Positions 16,944 through 25,632 of a stretch of DNA of 64,000 nucleotides are shown in pieces. This DNA comes from Pelomonas sp. Root405 (lineage in GTDB: Bacteria; Pseudomonadota; Gammaproteobacteria; Burkholderiales; Burkholderiaceae_C): NCBI RefSeq assembly GCF_001425165.1, contig NZ_LMDU01000014.1, positions 317,056-381,055 on the forward strand, in the 5' to 3' direction. The notes under the pieces are model-generated. The model had not been told where the DNA came from. It made no database searches and saw only the letters and a list, made by a program, of their open reading frames with translations. Position 1 is the first letter of the stretch. Each line of letters opens with the position of its first letter. The position numbers were made by a program, and so were the translations under genes.

Positions 16944-17522
16944 ATGAAGCTCGCCACCCTCGCACTGGCCCTTGGCCTGGCCTCGCCGGCCTTCGCGGCC
17001 ACCCCGCTGTCCGTTGACTTTGAGAAGTCGTGGTCTTACGGCGAGGAAGTGGCGGACGCCTACGTCGCCGACGGCGTGTCCTTCACCAATGTGCTGGGCC
17101 TGTCCAACGATGTCGACTTCAGCTACTTCGGCAATGCACCCTCGCCGCTGGGCGTGGCCTTCGTGCAGCTGGACGGCGTCGTCAACACCGCGGCTTACAT
17201 GAACGTTGCCACCGGCGTCGCCGGCGGCCTGAGCTTCTTCTACTCGACGCCCAGCGCAGCGACGGGTGCCATCAAGGCCTACTCCGGCTTGAACGGGACG
17301 GGCACGCTGCTGGGCAGCATCGACCTGGGCGTGAATTCCGCCGACTACACCACCTGGAACCAGGCCGTCCTGAGCTTCAGCGGTACGGCCCTGTCCTTCG
17401 ACCTGAGTGGCGCGGCCAACGCCGTCGCACTGGACAACATCAGCGCCGTGCCGGAGCCGAGCAGCGTCGCGCTGCTGCTGGCCGGCGGCGCCTTGGTGCT
17501 GGCCCGCCGCCGTCGCGCCTGA
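16944..17522 (+). CDS. PEP-CTERM sorting-domain protein
   Basis: 192 residues. A signal peptide (about 1-19, AFAA) and a beta-rich middle domain are followed by the C-terminal sorting signal VPEPSSVALLLAGGALVL and a RRRR tail, the tripartite PEP-CTERM signal cut by an exosortase. Sequence is rich in Gly, Ser, Ala and Asn with few Cys, as usual for surface or EPS-associated proteins. Ends in a perfect terminator hairpin shared with the convergent argF. No exosortase gene is in this window, so processing depends on genes elsewhere. Confidence 0.88.
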   Translation: MKLATLALALGLASPAFAATPLSVDFEKSWSYGEEVADAYVADGVSFTNVLGLSNDVDFSYFGNAPSPLGVAFVQLDGVVNTAAYMNVATGVAGGLSFFYSTPSAATGAIKAYSGLNGTGTLLGSIDLGVNSADYTTWNQAVLSFSGTALSFDLSGAANAVALDNISAVPEPSSVALLLAGGALVLARRRRA

Positions 17523-17541
17523 CCGGCCGAGCGGCCAAAAG

Positions 17542-17569
17542 AAAAGCCGGCTGTGCGCAGCCGGCTTTT
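17542..17569. terminator. Bidirectional terminator between the PEP-CTERM gene and argF
   Basis: Perfect 12-bp stem AAAAGCCGGCTG and CAGCCGGCTTTT around the tetraloop TGCG. A-tracts and T-tracts flank it on both strands, so it can end both convergent transcripts. Confidence 0.9.
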
Positions 17570-17585
17570 GCTTTGAGGTGAGGCG

Positions 17586-18527
17586 TCAGCCAATCCGCCC
17601 GAGCAGCAGGTACTCCATGAGTGCCTTCTGCACGTGCATTCTGTTTTCAGCCTCGTCCCACACGACCGATTGCGGACCGTCGATGACGTCCGCCGCCACT
17701 TCCTCACCGCGATGCGCCGGCAGGCAATGCATGAAGAGGGCGTCGGGCTTGGCGCGGGCCATCATGTCGCGGTCCACGCACCAGTCGTTGAACGCCGCCT
17801 TGCGGGCTTCGTTCTCGGCCTCGTAGCCCATGCTGGTCCACACGTCGGTGGTGACCAGGTCGGCGCCGACGCAGGCCTCGCGCGGGTCCTTGAAGACCTT
17901 GTAGCAGCCGGCGTTCTTCACGCCCGCCACCACCGGGTCGACCTCGTAGCCGCTGGGCGTGCTGACATGCACCGTGAAGCCGAGGATCTCGGCCGCCTGC
18001 AGCCAGGTGTTGGCCATGTTGTTGCCGTCGCCCACCCACGCAACGACACGGCCTTTGAGGCAATCCATGTCGATGGCACCGCGCCGGTCCATGCCGCGGT
18101 TCTCGATGAAGGTGAACAGGTCTGCCAGGATCTGGCACGGGTGGTACTCGTTGGTCAGCCCGTTGATGACCGGCACGCGCGAGTGCGCGGCGAAGGCCTC
18201 GAGCTTGCTCTGCTCGTAGGTGCGGATCATGACGATGTCGACCATGCGGCTGATGACGCGCGCGGAGTCTTCCACGGGTTCGGCGCGGCCCAACTGGCTG
18301 TCGCCGGTCGTCAGGTGCACAACCGAGCCGCCCATCTGGTACATGCCGGCCTCGAAGCTCACGCGCGTGCGCGTGCTGGCCTTCTCGAAGATCATGGCCA
18401 GCGTGCGGTCCTGCAGCGGCTGGTATTTCTCGTAGTTCTTGAAGCGGCGCTTGATGATGGCGGCGCGTTCGAACAGGTGGGCGTACTCCTCGGCGCGGAA
18501 GTCCTTGAATTGAAGGTAATGGCGCAT
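17586..18527 (-). CDS. argF: Ornithine carbamoyltransferase
   Basis: 313 residues. Transfers the carbamoyl group from carbamoyl phosphate to ornithine to give citrulline, step six of arginine synthesis; cytoplasmic trimer. Visible motifs: EKASTRTRVSFE holds the carbamoyl-phosphate STRT loop, HPCQILADL the second phosphate contact, and MHCLPAHRGEE the ornithine-binding Cys. The start MRHYLQFKDF was preferred at 18527, where GGGAG lies upstream, over an ATG seven codons earlier with no Shine-Dalgarno. It follows argD by 17 bp, so the two form an arginine operon. A terminator follows at 17542-17569. Confidence 0.96.
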   Translation of the reverse strand: MRHYLQFKDFRAEEYAHLFERAAIIKRRFKNYEKYQPLQDRTLAMIFEKASTRTRVSFEAGMYQMGGSVVHLTTGDSQLGRAEPVEDSARVISRMVDIVMIRTYEQSKLEAFAAHSRVPVINGLTNEYHPCQILADLFTFIENRGMDRRGAIDMDCLKGRVVAWVGDGNNMANTWLQAAEILGFTVHVSTPSGYEVDPVVAGVKNAGCYKVFKDPREACVGADLVTTDVWTSMGYEAENEARKAAFNDWCVDRDMMARAKPDALFMHCLPAHRGEEVAADVIDGPQSVVWDEAENRMHVQKALMEYLLLGRIG

Positions 18528-18544
18528 CAATGCGTCTCCCGGCT

Positions 18545-19750
18545 TCATGGCTTGGGCTGGCCGAGAAGCGCCTTGATCAGCGGCACCAGGCGGGCCGCAA
18601 TCTCGCGCGCTTCGTCATGCGTGAGGATCAGCGGCGGCAGCAGGCGCACGACGCGATCGGCGGTCACGCTGATGAGCAGGCCGGCGTCCAGGCACTGCGT
18701 CAGCAGCACGCCGGCCGGGCGGTCCAGTTCGATGCCCAGCATCAGGCCCTGGCCGCGGATTTCGACCAAACCTGCCTCGCCTGCCAGGCCGTCGGACAAC
18801 GCGCCGCGCAGCGTGGCACCGACGGCTTCCGCGTTGGCCAGCAGGCCATCCTCTTCCATGATGGTCAGCGTCTCGATGCCGGCGCGCATGGCCAGCGGGT
18901 TTCCGCCAAAGGTCGTGCCGTGGTTGCCCGCCTTCAGCACGCCGGCCGCACGCGGGCCGCAAACGACCGCGCCGATGGGCACGCCCGAACCCAGGCCCTT
19001 GGCCAGCGGCATGACATCGGGCTTGATGCCGGCCCATTGATGGGCAAACCACTTGCCGGTGCGGCCGATGCCGCATTGCACTTCGTCGAGCATCAGCAGC
19101 AGGTCGTGCTCGTCGCAGACGCGGCGCAGCGCCTGCAGGAACTGGACGCGCGCGGGGTTGATGCCGCCTTCGCCCTGGATGGTCTCCAGGAAGATGGCGG
19201 TGATGTTGGGATGCGCAGCAATCGCGGCTTCCACCGCTGCGACATCGTTCAGTGGCACGCGCACGAAGCCCGGCACCAGCGGCCCGAAGCCGGCCTGGAT
19301 CTTGGGGTTGGCGGTGGCCGACAGCGTGGCGATGGAGCGCCCGTGGAAGGCGCCTTCGAAGACGAGGATTTCCGGCGCTGTGTTGCCGCGGTCGTGGCCG
19401 AACTTGCGGGCGATCTTCAAGGCCGCCTCGTTGGCTTCCAGCCCGCTGTTGCAGAAGAAGACGTTCTCCAGCCCGGAAATTTCGCAGAGTTTGCTGGCCA
19501 GTCGAGACTGCAGCGGCGAGTGGTAGTAGTTGCTGGTGTGAATCAGCTTGCCGATCTGCTCTTGCAGCGCCGGCACCAAGCGCGGATGGTTGTGGCCCAG
19601 CGTGTTGACCGCGATGCCAGCCAACCCATCCAGCAGTCGTCGGCCCGTGGTGTCCCAGACCCAGCAGCCCTGGCCGTGCGAAAGCGCAACGGGCAGGCGG
19701 CCGTAGGTCGGCATCACGTGGGCGTCGGACGGAAGGGGATCGGCGTTCAT
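18545..19750 (-). CDS. argD: Acetylornithine aminotransferase
   Basis: 401 residues. PLP-dependent class III aminotransferase converting N-acetylglutamate semialdehyde to N-acetylornithine. Family motifs: FFCNSGLEANEAALKIAR binds PLP phosphate, LMLDEVQCGIGRTGK carries the PLP-binding Asp, and LAKGLGSGVPIG holds the Schiff-base Lys. GTTFGGNPLA is also typical. The start at 19750 (MNADPLPS) gives standard length; a longer upstream frame has no support. First gene of argD-argF, divergent from the DUF3579 gene. Enzymes of this family often also act on succinyldiaminopimelate. Confidence 0.95.
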   Translation of the reverse strand: MNADPLPSDAHVMPTYGRLPVALSHGQGCWVWDTTGRRLLDGLAGIAVNTLGHNHPRLVPALQEQIGKLIHTSNYYHSPLQSRLASKLCEISGLENVFFCNSGLEANEAALKIARKFGHDRGNTAPEILVFEGAFHGRSIATLSATANPKIQAGFGPLVPGFVRVPLNDVAAVEAAIAAHPNITAIFLETIQGEGGINPARVQFLQALRRVCDEHDLLLMLDEVQCGIGRTGKWFAHQWAGIKPDVMPLAKGLGSGVPIGAVVCGPRAAGVLKAGNHGTTFGGNPLAMRAGIETLTIMEEDGLLANAEAVGATLRGALSDGLAGEAGLVEIRGQGLMLGIELDRPAGVLLTQCLDAGLLISVTADRVVRLLPPLILTHDEAREIAARLVPLIKALLGQPKP

Positions 19751-19900
19751 CGGGTCTCCGAAAAGGGTCGAGGAAAAGTGGGCTTTTGATTCTAGAGTCC
19801 GGCACCGCGGCATTTGCTGCGCCGCAGCAGATGAGGCTGTGCCGAGGCACAATACAGGTCTTTGGCAGCGGCGCCCCGCTGTACCGCACAGCCCCCGTCC

Positions 19901-20239
19901 ATGACCGTTGCCCCCCCGCCGCGCGAAGTCTTCATCCAAGGTGTCACCCTGGATGGAAAAACCTTCCGCCCGAGCGACTGGGCCGAGCGGCTGGCCGGCG
20001 CGATGTCCTGCTTCCGCCCCGGTGGTACCCGCGGCGGCATCGGTGCCTTCATCGGCTATTCGCCGCTGTGCGTCCCCACCGTCATCAACGGCGTGAAGTG
20101 CGTCGTCGTCAACGAAGACCTCAAGCGCCTTGAGCCGATGGCCTGGGACTTCGTCATGAACTTCGCCCGCGACAACAACCTGCAGGTTGCTGAAGCCTGT
20201 CTGCTGCCTGATGGGCCAGGCGGCAAGTCGGCCGTTTGA
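19901..20239 (+). CDS. DUF3579 domain-containing protein
   Basis: 112 residues from ATG at 19901. Conserved features of this betaproteobacterial family: VFIQGVTLDGKTFRPSDWAERL near the N-terminus, CVPTVINGVKCVVV in the middle and LEPMAWDFVMNFARDNNL near the end. Soluble, no signal peptide. Divergent from argD with a 150-bp gap and followed 71 bp on by an alpha/beta hydrolase gene. Function is unknown in the family; the conserved place beside arginine genes may mean a link to amino-acid metabolism. Confidence 0.85.
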   Translation: MTVAPPPREVFIQGVTLDGKTFRPSDWAERLAGAMSCFRPGGTRGGIGAFIGYSPLCVPTVINGVKCVVVNEDLKRLEPMAWDFVMNFARDNNLQVAEACLLPDGPGGKSAV

Positions 20240-20310
20240 GGCGGGTTAGCGACATTCCCGGGGTTTGCGGCCGCGCGTCGCCGTTATCCTCGTCGGCTAC
20301 GTTTCGACAC

Positions 20311-21192
20311 ATGCCGACAAACCTCAGCGCCGCTCCCATCGCCAGTCCGGTTCCCGCCGTGCCGACTTTGGGTCATGCCGAGCTGCCGGCTCCGCAGGGG
20401 CCGGTCTGGGTGCTGCTTCGCGGCCTGTCCCGAGAAAGCGGTCACTGGGGCGTCTTCCCGGAACATTTGCTGCGCGAATTGCGCGCTCAGCAACCCGACT
20501 CCCAACTGTTGATGCTGGATCTGCCTGGCAATGGCACGCTGCGTCGTCAGGTCAGCCCGACGCAGGTGTCGGTCATCGTCGATGCCTGCCGCGCCGAACT
20601 GCAGCGGCGCGGCGTGAAGGGTGCGGTGTCCCTGATCGGCATGTCGCTCGGCGCCGCGGTCCTGAGCGACTGGGCCAACCGTTATCCAAATGAAGTGGTG
20701 GCAGGGGTGCTGATCAACCCCAGCCTGCGGCCGTTCAGCGAACTCTTCCGGAAACCACGGCCGCTCAATTACCTGGAGCTGTTGCTCCTGTCGCTGAGCC
20801 GCTTCAGCGCCCGCCTGCGCGAGGAGCGCGTGCTCAGCCTGACGACGCGGTTGACGCCCACGCAGGCCGTCATCGAACGTTGGGTGGAGTTGCAGCGCTT
20901 GCATCCACTGGGCGTGCGCAATACAGCGCGCCAGTTATTGGCCAGCATGCGCTATCGCGCCAGCCGCACGCGTCCGGCAGCGCCGATGTTGCTGTTGTGC
21001 AGCAAGGCTGACAACCTGGTTGACTGGCGTTGCTCGCAAGCGATCAGCCGGGCCTGGGGCGCGCCGCTGCGCTTGCACACCAGAGCTGGTCACGACTTGC
21101 CGCTTGACGACCCGCAATGGGTGGCCCGCGCGGTGGCGGAATGGCTGCGTGACCGCAGCATTCAGGGCGTGGAGCCGGGCGAGTGGCACTAG
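20311..21192 (+). CDS. Alpha/beta hydrolase
   Basis: 293 residues from ATG at 20311. The nucleophile elbow is GMSLG in LIGMSLGAAVL. The likely acid is Asp in SKADNLVDW and the catalytic His in RAGHDLPLDD, the usual order. A cap region rich in Arg and Leu (about 150-210) separates the halves. No signal peptide, so probably cytoplasmic. Substrate cannot be read from the sequence; it could be an esterase or a lipid hydrolase. It is convergent with rpsT, and the 235-bp gap contains the rpsT terminator. Confidence 0.83.
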   Translation: MPTNLSAAPIASPVPAVPTLGHAELPAPQGPVWVLLRGLSRESGHWGVFPEHLLRELRAQQPDSQLLMLDLPGNGTLRRQVSPTQVSVIVDACRAELQRRGVKGAVSLIGMSLGAAVLSDWANRYPNEVVAGVLINPSLRPFSELFRKPRPLNYLELLLLSLSRFSARLREERVLSLTTRLTPTQAVIERWVELQRLHPLGVRNTARQLLASMRYRASRTRPAAPMLLLCSKADNLVDWRCSQAISRAWGAPLRLHTRAGHDLPLDDPQWVARAVAEWLRDRSIQGVEPGEWH

Positions 21193-21370
21193 ACCGTTGA
21201 CCCCTCGCCCAGTCGCGCCTGCTGAACGCGGCGAGCTTGGTCGGTCCTCCGCGGTGACGAGGCTGTTTGCGGCATTGAGCCGCAAGCAGCCACAGGCGGG
21301 CCGGCTTGGGGCGGCCCGGCGCTCGGCCCGAAACCGCCATACCGATTCACAAGGCCCGTGCGGCGGGCCC

Positions 21371-21396
21371 AAAGCAGAAAGCCCGCTTTCGCGGGC
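21371..21396 (-). terminator. Rho-independent terminator of rpsT
   Basis: On the minus strand the stem GCCCGC, tetraloop GAAA, GCGGGC is followed by TTTCTGCTTT. It lies 31 bp after the rpsT stop. Confidence 0.85.
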
Positions 21397-21427
21397 CTTC
21401 GGCCTTGCACCAGAGCTGGATTGGGTA

Positions 21428-21724
21428 TTAGGCGGCGAGCGCCTTGATCTTGGCGGACAGGCGGCTCTTGTGGCGAGCGGCCTTGTTCTTGTGGAAGATG
21501 CCCTTGTCGGCGACCGAATCGATCACGGCCTGGGCATTCTTGAAGAGATCAGCAGCCTTGGACTTGTCGCCTGCGGTCACGGCCTTCTGCACGTTCTTGA
21601 CGACGGTGCGGAACTGCGAACGCAGTGCCGTGTTGGCGGCATTGAGCTTGGCGTCTTGACGGACGCGCTTGAGGCCCGATGCCAGGCGGACCGTCTTCTT
21701 CTTGGCTTTGGAGCTGGTTGCCAT
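21428..21724 (-). CDS. rpsT: 30S ribosomal protein S20
   Basis: 98 residues. Binds the 5' domain of 16S rRNA early in 30S assembly. Starts [17 protein letters not shown] and is rich in Lys/Arg throughout, with the C-terminal [17 protein letters not shown] motif of S20. Monocistronic, with its own promoter at 21759-21788 and a terminator at 21371-21396. Divergent from murJ, the arrangement common in beta- and gammaproteobacteria. Confidence 0.97.
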   Translation of the reverse strand: MATSSKAKKKTVRLASGLKRVRQDAKLNAANTALRSQFRTVVKNVQKAVTAGDKSKAADLFKNAQAVIDSVADKGIFHKNKAARHKSRLSAKIKALAA

Positions 21725-21758
21725 GCTGTATCTATACCCAGTTGGTGCAAAGACAATG

Positions 21759-21788
21759 AGTATAGCCTGGAATCTCAGTTGAAGCCAA
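21759..21788 (-). promoter_or_regulatory. Sigma70-type promoter of rpsT
   Basis: Minus strand: -35 TTGGCT (21783-21788), 18-bp spacer, -10 TATACT (21759-21764). Transcription would start near 21752, giving a leader of about 28 nt to rpsT. Confidence 0.65.
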
Positions 21789-21844
21789 GCGGCTGGGCCG
21801 AGTATCCAACGCGGCGCCATTCACGACACAGATAATCCGCCGCC

Positions 21845-23407
21845 ATGAATCTGCTGCGCGCTGCGTCGACCATATCCCTGCTGACCCTGACCTCGCGCAT
21901 CACCGGCCTCGTCCGTGAAACCATGGTGGCCGGCCTTTTTGGCGCCACGGCGATGACCGACGCGTTTCTCGTCGCATTCCGGATTCCCAATCTGCTGCGC
22001 AGGCTGTTTGCTGAAGGCGCATTTTCCCAGGCCTTCGTCCCGCTGCTGGCTGCCACAAGGGCGAGCGAGGGAGAGGCCGCAACGCACCGGCTCATCGATG
22101 CGGTCGCAACGGTGCTGTTGTGGGCATTGGTCGTGACGTCGGTGACCGGCGTCATCGCTGCGCCGCTGTTGGTCCTGCTGCTCGGCTCGGGTTTGCCGAG
22201 CGAGGCCTTCGACGCCTCGGTCGTCATGACGCGATTCATGTTTCCCTACATCGGCTGCATGTCGCTGGTGGCGCTGTCGGCCGGCATCCTGAACACCTGG
22301 AAGCGCTTCGTGGTGCCCGCCGCCACGCCAGTGCTGCTCAACCTCAGCGTGATCGCCGTCGGCTGGTCGCTGGCCGGGCCGCTGGAGCGCGCCGGCTATC
22401 CGGGCATCTATGCGATGGCCGTTGGCGTGATGCTGGGCGGCGTGCTGCAGCTGCTGGTGCAGTGGCCGGCGCTGCGCGCCGTTGGCGCCATGCCCCGCAT
22501 GAGCTTGAGCTGGCGCGGCTTTCAGGAGTCGCGCGCCAATCCTGGCGTCGGCCGCGTCATCCGCGGCATGGGTCCGGCGCTGCTCGGCGTCGGCGTCTCG
22601 CAGCTGTCGCTGATGATCAACACGCAGATCTCCAGCCATCTGGGCGAGGGTGCGACTTCCTGGTTGAACTACGCCGACCGGCTGATGGAATTCCCCATCG
22701 GCCTGCTGGGCGTTGCGTTGGCGGCCGTGCTGACGCCGCAGCTGTCCGCCGCCCAGGCCGGGGGGCTGACCGAGCGCTACAGCCATCTACTGGATTGGGG
22801 GCTGCGCATGGTGATGCTGCTGGCGCTGCCCTGCGCCGTGGCGCTGTTGGTATTTGCTGAGCCGCTGACGGCCGTGCTCTATCACCGCGGCAAGTTCTTG
22901 CCGTCCGACGTGGTGCACACCGCGCAATCGGTCATGGGCTGGGGCATCGGCCTGATCGGTTTGATCGCCATCAAGGTGCTGGCGCCGGGCTTCTATGCGC
23001 GCCAGGACACCGGCACGCCGGCCAAGATCGCCATCGCCGTGCTGCTGCTGACGCAGGCGCTCAACATCGTCTTCGTGCCCTGGATCGGCGTTGCCGGGCT
23101 GGCCTTGTCCATCGGCGTTGGCGCGCTGGTCAACGCCGGCTGGTTGCTGTGGGGCCTGATGCGGCTGGGCAGCTACCGCCCGTCCCCGGGCTGGCTGGCA
23201 TTCGGGGTGCGCGTGCTGCTGGGTTCGGCGGCGATGGGCTTGCTGCAATGGCAGCTGGCGACCCGGCTGGACTGGATTGCACTTGGCGTGAACGAGATCG
23301 AAAGGGCACTCGTCATGGCGGCCAGCCTGGCTTGCAGCGCAGTTCTGTACTTCGGCGTGCTGCTGCTCGTCGGCATGCGGCCGAAGGCGCTGGGGCGACC
23401 CAGCTGA
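21845..23407 (+). CDS. murJ: Lipid II flippase MurJ
   Basis: 520 residues with about fourteen membrane helices. Moves lipid II across the inner membrane for peptidoglycan synthesis. The N-terminal RITGLVRETMVAGLFG carries conserved basic residues of the central cavity, and the MATE-like fold length matches the family (about 510-520). The N-terminal ATG is in the usual MurJ opening (MNLLRAASTISLLTLTSR). First of a chain of closely spaced plus-strand genes running to folK. Divergent from rpsT. Confidence 0.96.
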   Translation: MNLLRAASTISLLTLTSRITGLVRETMVAGLFGATAMTDAFLVAFRIPNLLRRLFAEGAFSQAFVPLLAATRASEGEAATHRLIDAVATVLLWALVVTSVTGVIAAPLLVLLLGSGLPSEAFDASVVMTRFMFPYIGCMSLVALSAGILNTWKRFVVPAATPVLLNLSVIAVGWSLAGPLERAGYPGIYAMAVGVMLGGVLQLLVQWPALRAVGAMPRMSLSWRGFQESRANPGVGRVIRGMGPALLGVGVSQLSLMINTQISSHLGEGATSWLNYADRLMEFPIGLLGVALAAVLTPQLSAAQAGGLTERYSHLLDWGLRMVMLLALPCAVALLVFAEPLTAVLYHRGKFLPSDVVHTAQSVMGWGIGLIGLIAIKVLAPGFYARQDTGTPAKIAIAVLLLTQALNIVFVPWIGVAGLALSIGVGALVNAGWLLWGLMRLGSYRPSPGWLAFGVRVLLGSAAMGLLQWQLATRLDWIALGVNEIERALVMAASLACSAVLYFGVLLLVGMRPKALGRPS

Positions 23408-23408
23408 T

Positions 23409-24266
23409 ATGAAGTTTGCCCGGCCCACGCCCCTCGACTACTTCGCCACGCTGGTGGCGCAGGATGACGGGTTGAACCTGCTGGAAGCCGCCGTCAGCCT
23501 GGCGCAGGACGAGCATCCGCAACTCGATGTGCAGACGGTGCTGTCCGAAGTCGACCGGCTCGCCGGGCGGCTGCGCGAACGCATCGCGCCAGAGATGGCG
23601 CCGGCCGAGCGGCTGCGGCTGCTGACGCGCTTTTTCCATGGCGAGCTGGGGTTTGCCGGCAACCTCAACAACTACTACGCGGCCGACAACAGCTTCGTTC
23701 ACCGCGTGTTGGAAATGCGGCGCGGCATCCCCATCACGCTGGCCGTGCTGCTGCTGGAACTGGCCGAGCACGCCGGTCTGCGCGCCGCTGGCGTGGCCTT
23801 CCCCGGCCACTTCCTCGTCAAGTGCCGGATCGGGCTGGGCGAGGTCGTCATCGATCCTTTCACGGGGCAGCAGCTTTCCGCGGCGCGACTCGATGAACGC
23901 CTGGCGGTCTATCGCCATGGCAGCGGTCTGCCGCAGGACCTGGACCTGCCGCTGGAGTTCTTCCTGCGTGCCGCGACGCCGCGTCAGATCCTGGCTCGCA
24001 TGCTGCGCAACCTGAAGGAGGTGCACCGTGCTGCTGGTGACTGGCCGCGCCTGCTGGCGGTGCAGCAGCGCCTCGTCGTGCTGCTGCCGGGCGATGCGGT
24101 CGAGCGGCGGGATCGCGGACTGGTGCTGGAGGCTGTCGGCGCGCTCGCAGCCGCGGCCGTTGACCTGGCCTTCTATCTTGCCCAGCGCCCCGACGCGCCT
24201 GACTCCGGACAACTGCGCGACCGCCTGGCCCTGCTGCTAGATCAGGGCCCGCCGCCGCTGCAGTGA
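23409..24266 (+). CDS. SirB1 family protein (transglutaminase-like with TPR tail)
   Basis: 285 residues, one base after the murJ stop. The central segment NLNNYYAADNSFVHRVLEMRRGIPITLAVLLLELAEHAGL is split by family signatures: NYY, the RxGIPI box, and GVAFPGHFLVK with the conserved His. This is the UPF0162/SirB1 fold related to transglutaminases; the usual catalytic Cys is not in the RGIPITL box here, so enzyme activity is doubtful. The C-terminal 100 residues form TPR-like helices. The role is unknown; position between murJ and hda is conserved in relatives. Confidence 0.86.
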   Translation: MKFARPTPLDYFATLVAQDDGLNLLEAAVSLAQDEHPQLDVQTVLSEVDRLAGRLRERIAPEMAPAERLRLLTRFFHGELGFAGNLNNYYAADNSFVHRVLEMRRGIPITLAVLLLELAEHAGLRAAGVAFPGHFLVKCRIGLGEVVIDPFTGQQLSAARLDERLAVYRHGSGLPQDLDLPLEFFLRAATPRQILARMLRNLKEVHRAAGDWPRLLAVQQRLVVLLPGDAVERRDRGLVLEAVGALAAAAVDLAFYLAQRPDAPDSGQLRDRLALLLDQGPPPLQ

Positions 24267-24280
24267 CAGGGCAAACGCTC

Positions 24281-24967
24281 ATGAGACAGATACCCCTCGC
24301 TTTGCTGGCGCCGCCTGCACACAGCTTCGACAACTTTCTGCCCGGCGCCAACGCCGAGGCGCTGGCCTATCTGCTCGGCCTGGTGCCCGGTGACCCGCCC
24401 GTGCTGTTGTGGGGACCGACGGGATCCGGCAAGACCCATCTGTTGCAGGCGCTGGCCCAACGATGGCAGGCCGCCGGTCAGCGCGTCGCCTGGTATGACG
24501 CCGACACGGCCCTGCCTTGGGAGTTGCCGGCCCATGAAAGCCTGCTGCTGCTGGACGATTGCCAGCGCTTCGACGCGGGCCAGCAGCATGCGGCGTTCGC
24601 GCTCTTCGTCGCCTCGGCCGGGCAGGGCTATACCGTCGTTGCGACGGCTGACGCGCCCGCCGTCGACCTGGCCGTGCGTGAGGACCTGCGCACGCGCCTG
24701 GGTTGGGGGCCAGGCTTCGCGCTGCAACCGCTGCGCGAAGCCGAGATGCGCGCCGCGCTGCGCCGTGAGGCTGACCGCCGCGGCCTGCTGCTGACCGAGG
24801 AAGTGCTGTCCTATCTGCTGACGCGCTTCGAGCGCAATCTGAAAGGGCTGATGAAACTGCTCGAACGCCTGGACGAGTTCGCGCTGGTCAGCAAACGCGC
24901 GCTGACGCTGCCGCTGCTGAAGGCCATGCTCGCCGATGAAAAACCTGACCCTGACGCCACCTTATGA
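24281..24967 (+). CDS. hda: DnaA regulatory inactivator Hda
   Basis: 228 residues from MRQIPLALL at 24281; a GTG 18 bp earlier overlaps the previous stop and lacks support. AAA+ protein that, with the beta clamp, triggers ATP hydrolysis in DnaA after replication starts. Walker A is LLWGPTGSGKTHLL and Walker B is LLLLDD; the C-terminal helical lid ends LPLLKAML. The short N-terminus begins with a clamp-binding-like QIPLAL sequence, as in Hda. It overlaps the next gene by 4 bp (ATGA). Confidence 0.94.
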   Translation: MRQIPLALLAPPAHSFDNFLPGANAEALAYLLGLVPGDPPVLLWGPTGSGKTHLLQALAQRWQAAGQRVAWYDADTALPWELPAHESLLLLDDCQRFDAGQQHAAFALFVASAGQGYTVVATADAPAVDLAVREDLRTRLGWGPGFALQPLREAEMRAALRREADRRGLLLTEEVLSYLLTRFERNLKGLMKLLERLDEFALVSKRALTLPLLKAMLADEKPDPDATL

Positions 24968-25632
24968 ACCTGACGCTCTTTGACCTCGACGGGACGCTGA
25001 TCCCGGTGGATTCCGATCACGCCTTTGGCGGATTCATGGTGGACGTGGGCTGGGTGGACGGCGCCGTCTGGGGCGCGAAGAACGATGAGTTCTTCGCCCA
25101 GTACAACGCCGGCACGCTGGACCTGCCGGCCTATGTGGATTTCGCAACTTCGGCCTGGCGCAGCCGACCGCTGGCGGAGGCGCTGGCGATGCGGGAACGC
25201 TTCATGGTCGAGGTGATGAAGCCGGCTTTGCGCCCCGAGGCCGTCGCGCTGGTCGAGCAACACCGCGCCGCGGGTGACCTGATCGCCCTGGTCACCGCGA
25301 CCAACGAATTCGTCACCGCGCCGATCGCGGCGGCCTTCGGCATCGAACATCTCATCGCCGTGCAGCTTGAGCGCGATCCCGAGGGGCGCTACACCGGCGC
25401 CATCCACGGTGTGCCGAGCTTCCGCGAGGGCAAGATCGCGCGGGTGCAGGACTGGCTGCAGGGCCTGGGGGCACAATGGCATGGGTTCGAGCGCGTGACT
25501 TTCTACAGCGACTCGACCAACGACCTGCCCTTGCTTGAACGCGTCAGCCACCCGGTGGCGACCAATCCCAGCCCGGCACTCGCTCAAATTGCCGCCGAAC
25601 GCGGCTGGCCTCAGTTCCAACTCTTCGCATGA
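24964..25632 (+). CDS. HAD-IB family phosphatase
   Basis: 222 residues. HAD motif I is LFDLDGTLI with the nucleophile Asp7. Motif II is LVTATNEF, and the Lys is in FREGKIARV. Motif III/IV is FYSDSTNDLPLL. The cap of about 100 residues between motifs I and II is the IB type seen in SerB and in Pseudomonas-type PGP phosphatases. Substrate is not determined; phosphoserine or another small phosphate ester is possible. It overlaps hda and pcnB by 4 bp on each side, so translation is coupled. Confidence 0.88.
   Translation: MNLTLFDLDGTLIPVDSDHAFGGFMVDVGWVDGAVWGAKNDEFFAQYNAGTLDLPAYVDFATSAWRSRPLAEALAMRERFMVEVMKPALRPEAVALVEQHRAAGDLIALVTATNEFVTAPIAAAFGIEHLIAVQLERDPEGRYTGAIHGVPSFREGKIARVQDWLQGLGAQWHGFERVTFYSDSTNDLPLLERVSHPVATNPSPALAQIAAERGWPQFQLFA

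Noticed and set aside
18528-18548. Upstream ATG for argF at 18548
   Set aside because: It overlaps the argD stop and has no Shine-Dalgarno; the ATG at 18527 has GGGAG upstream and gives the usual family N-terminus.
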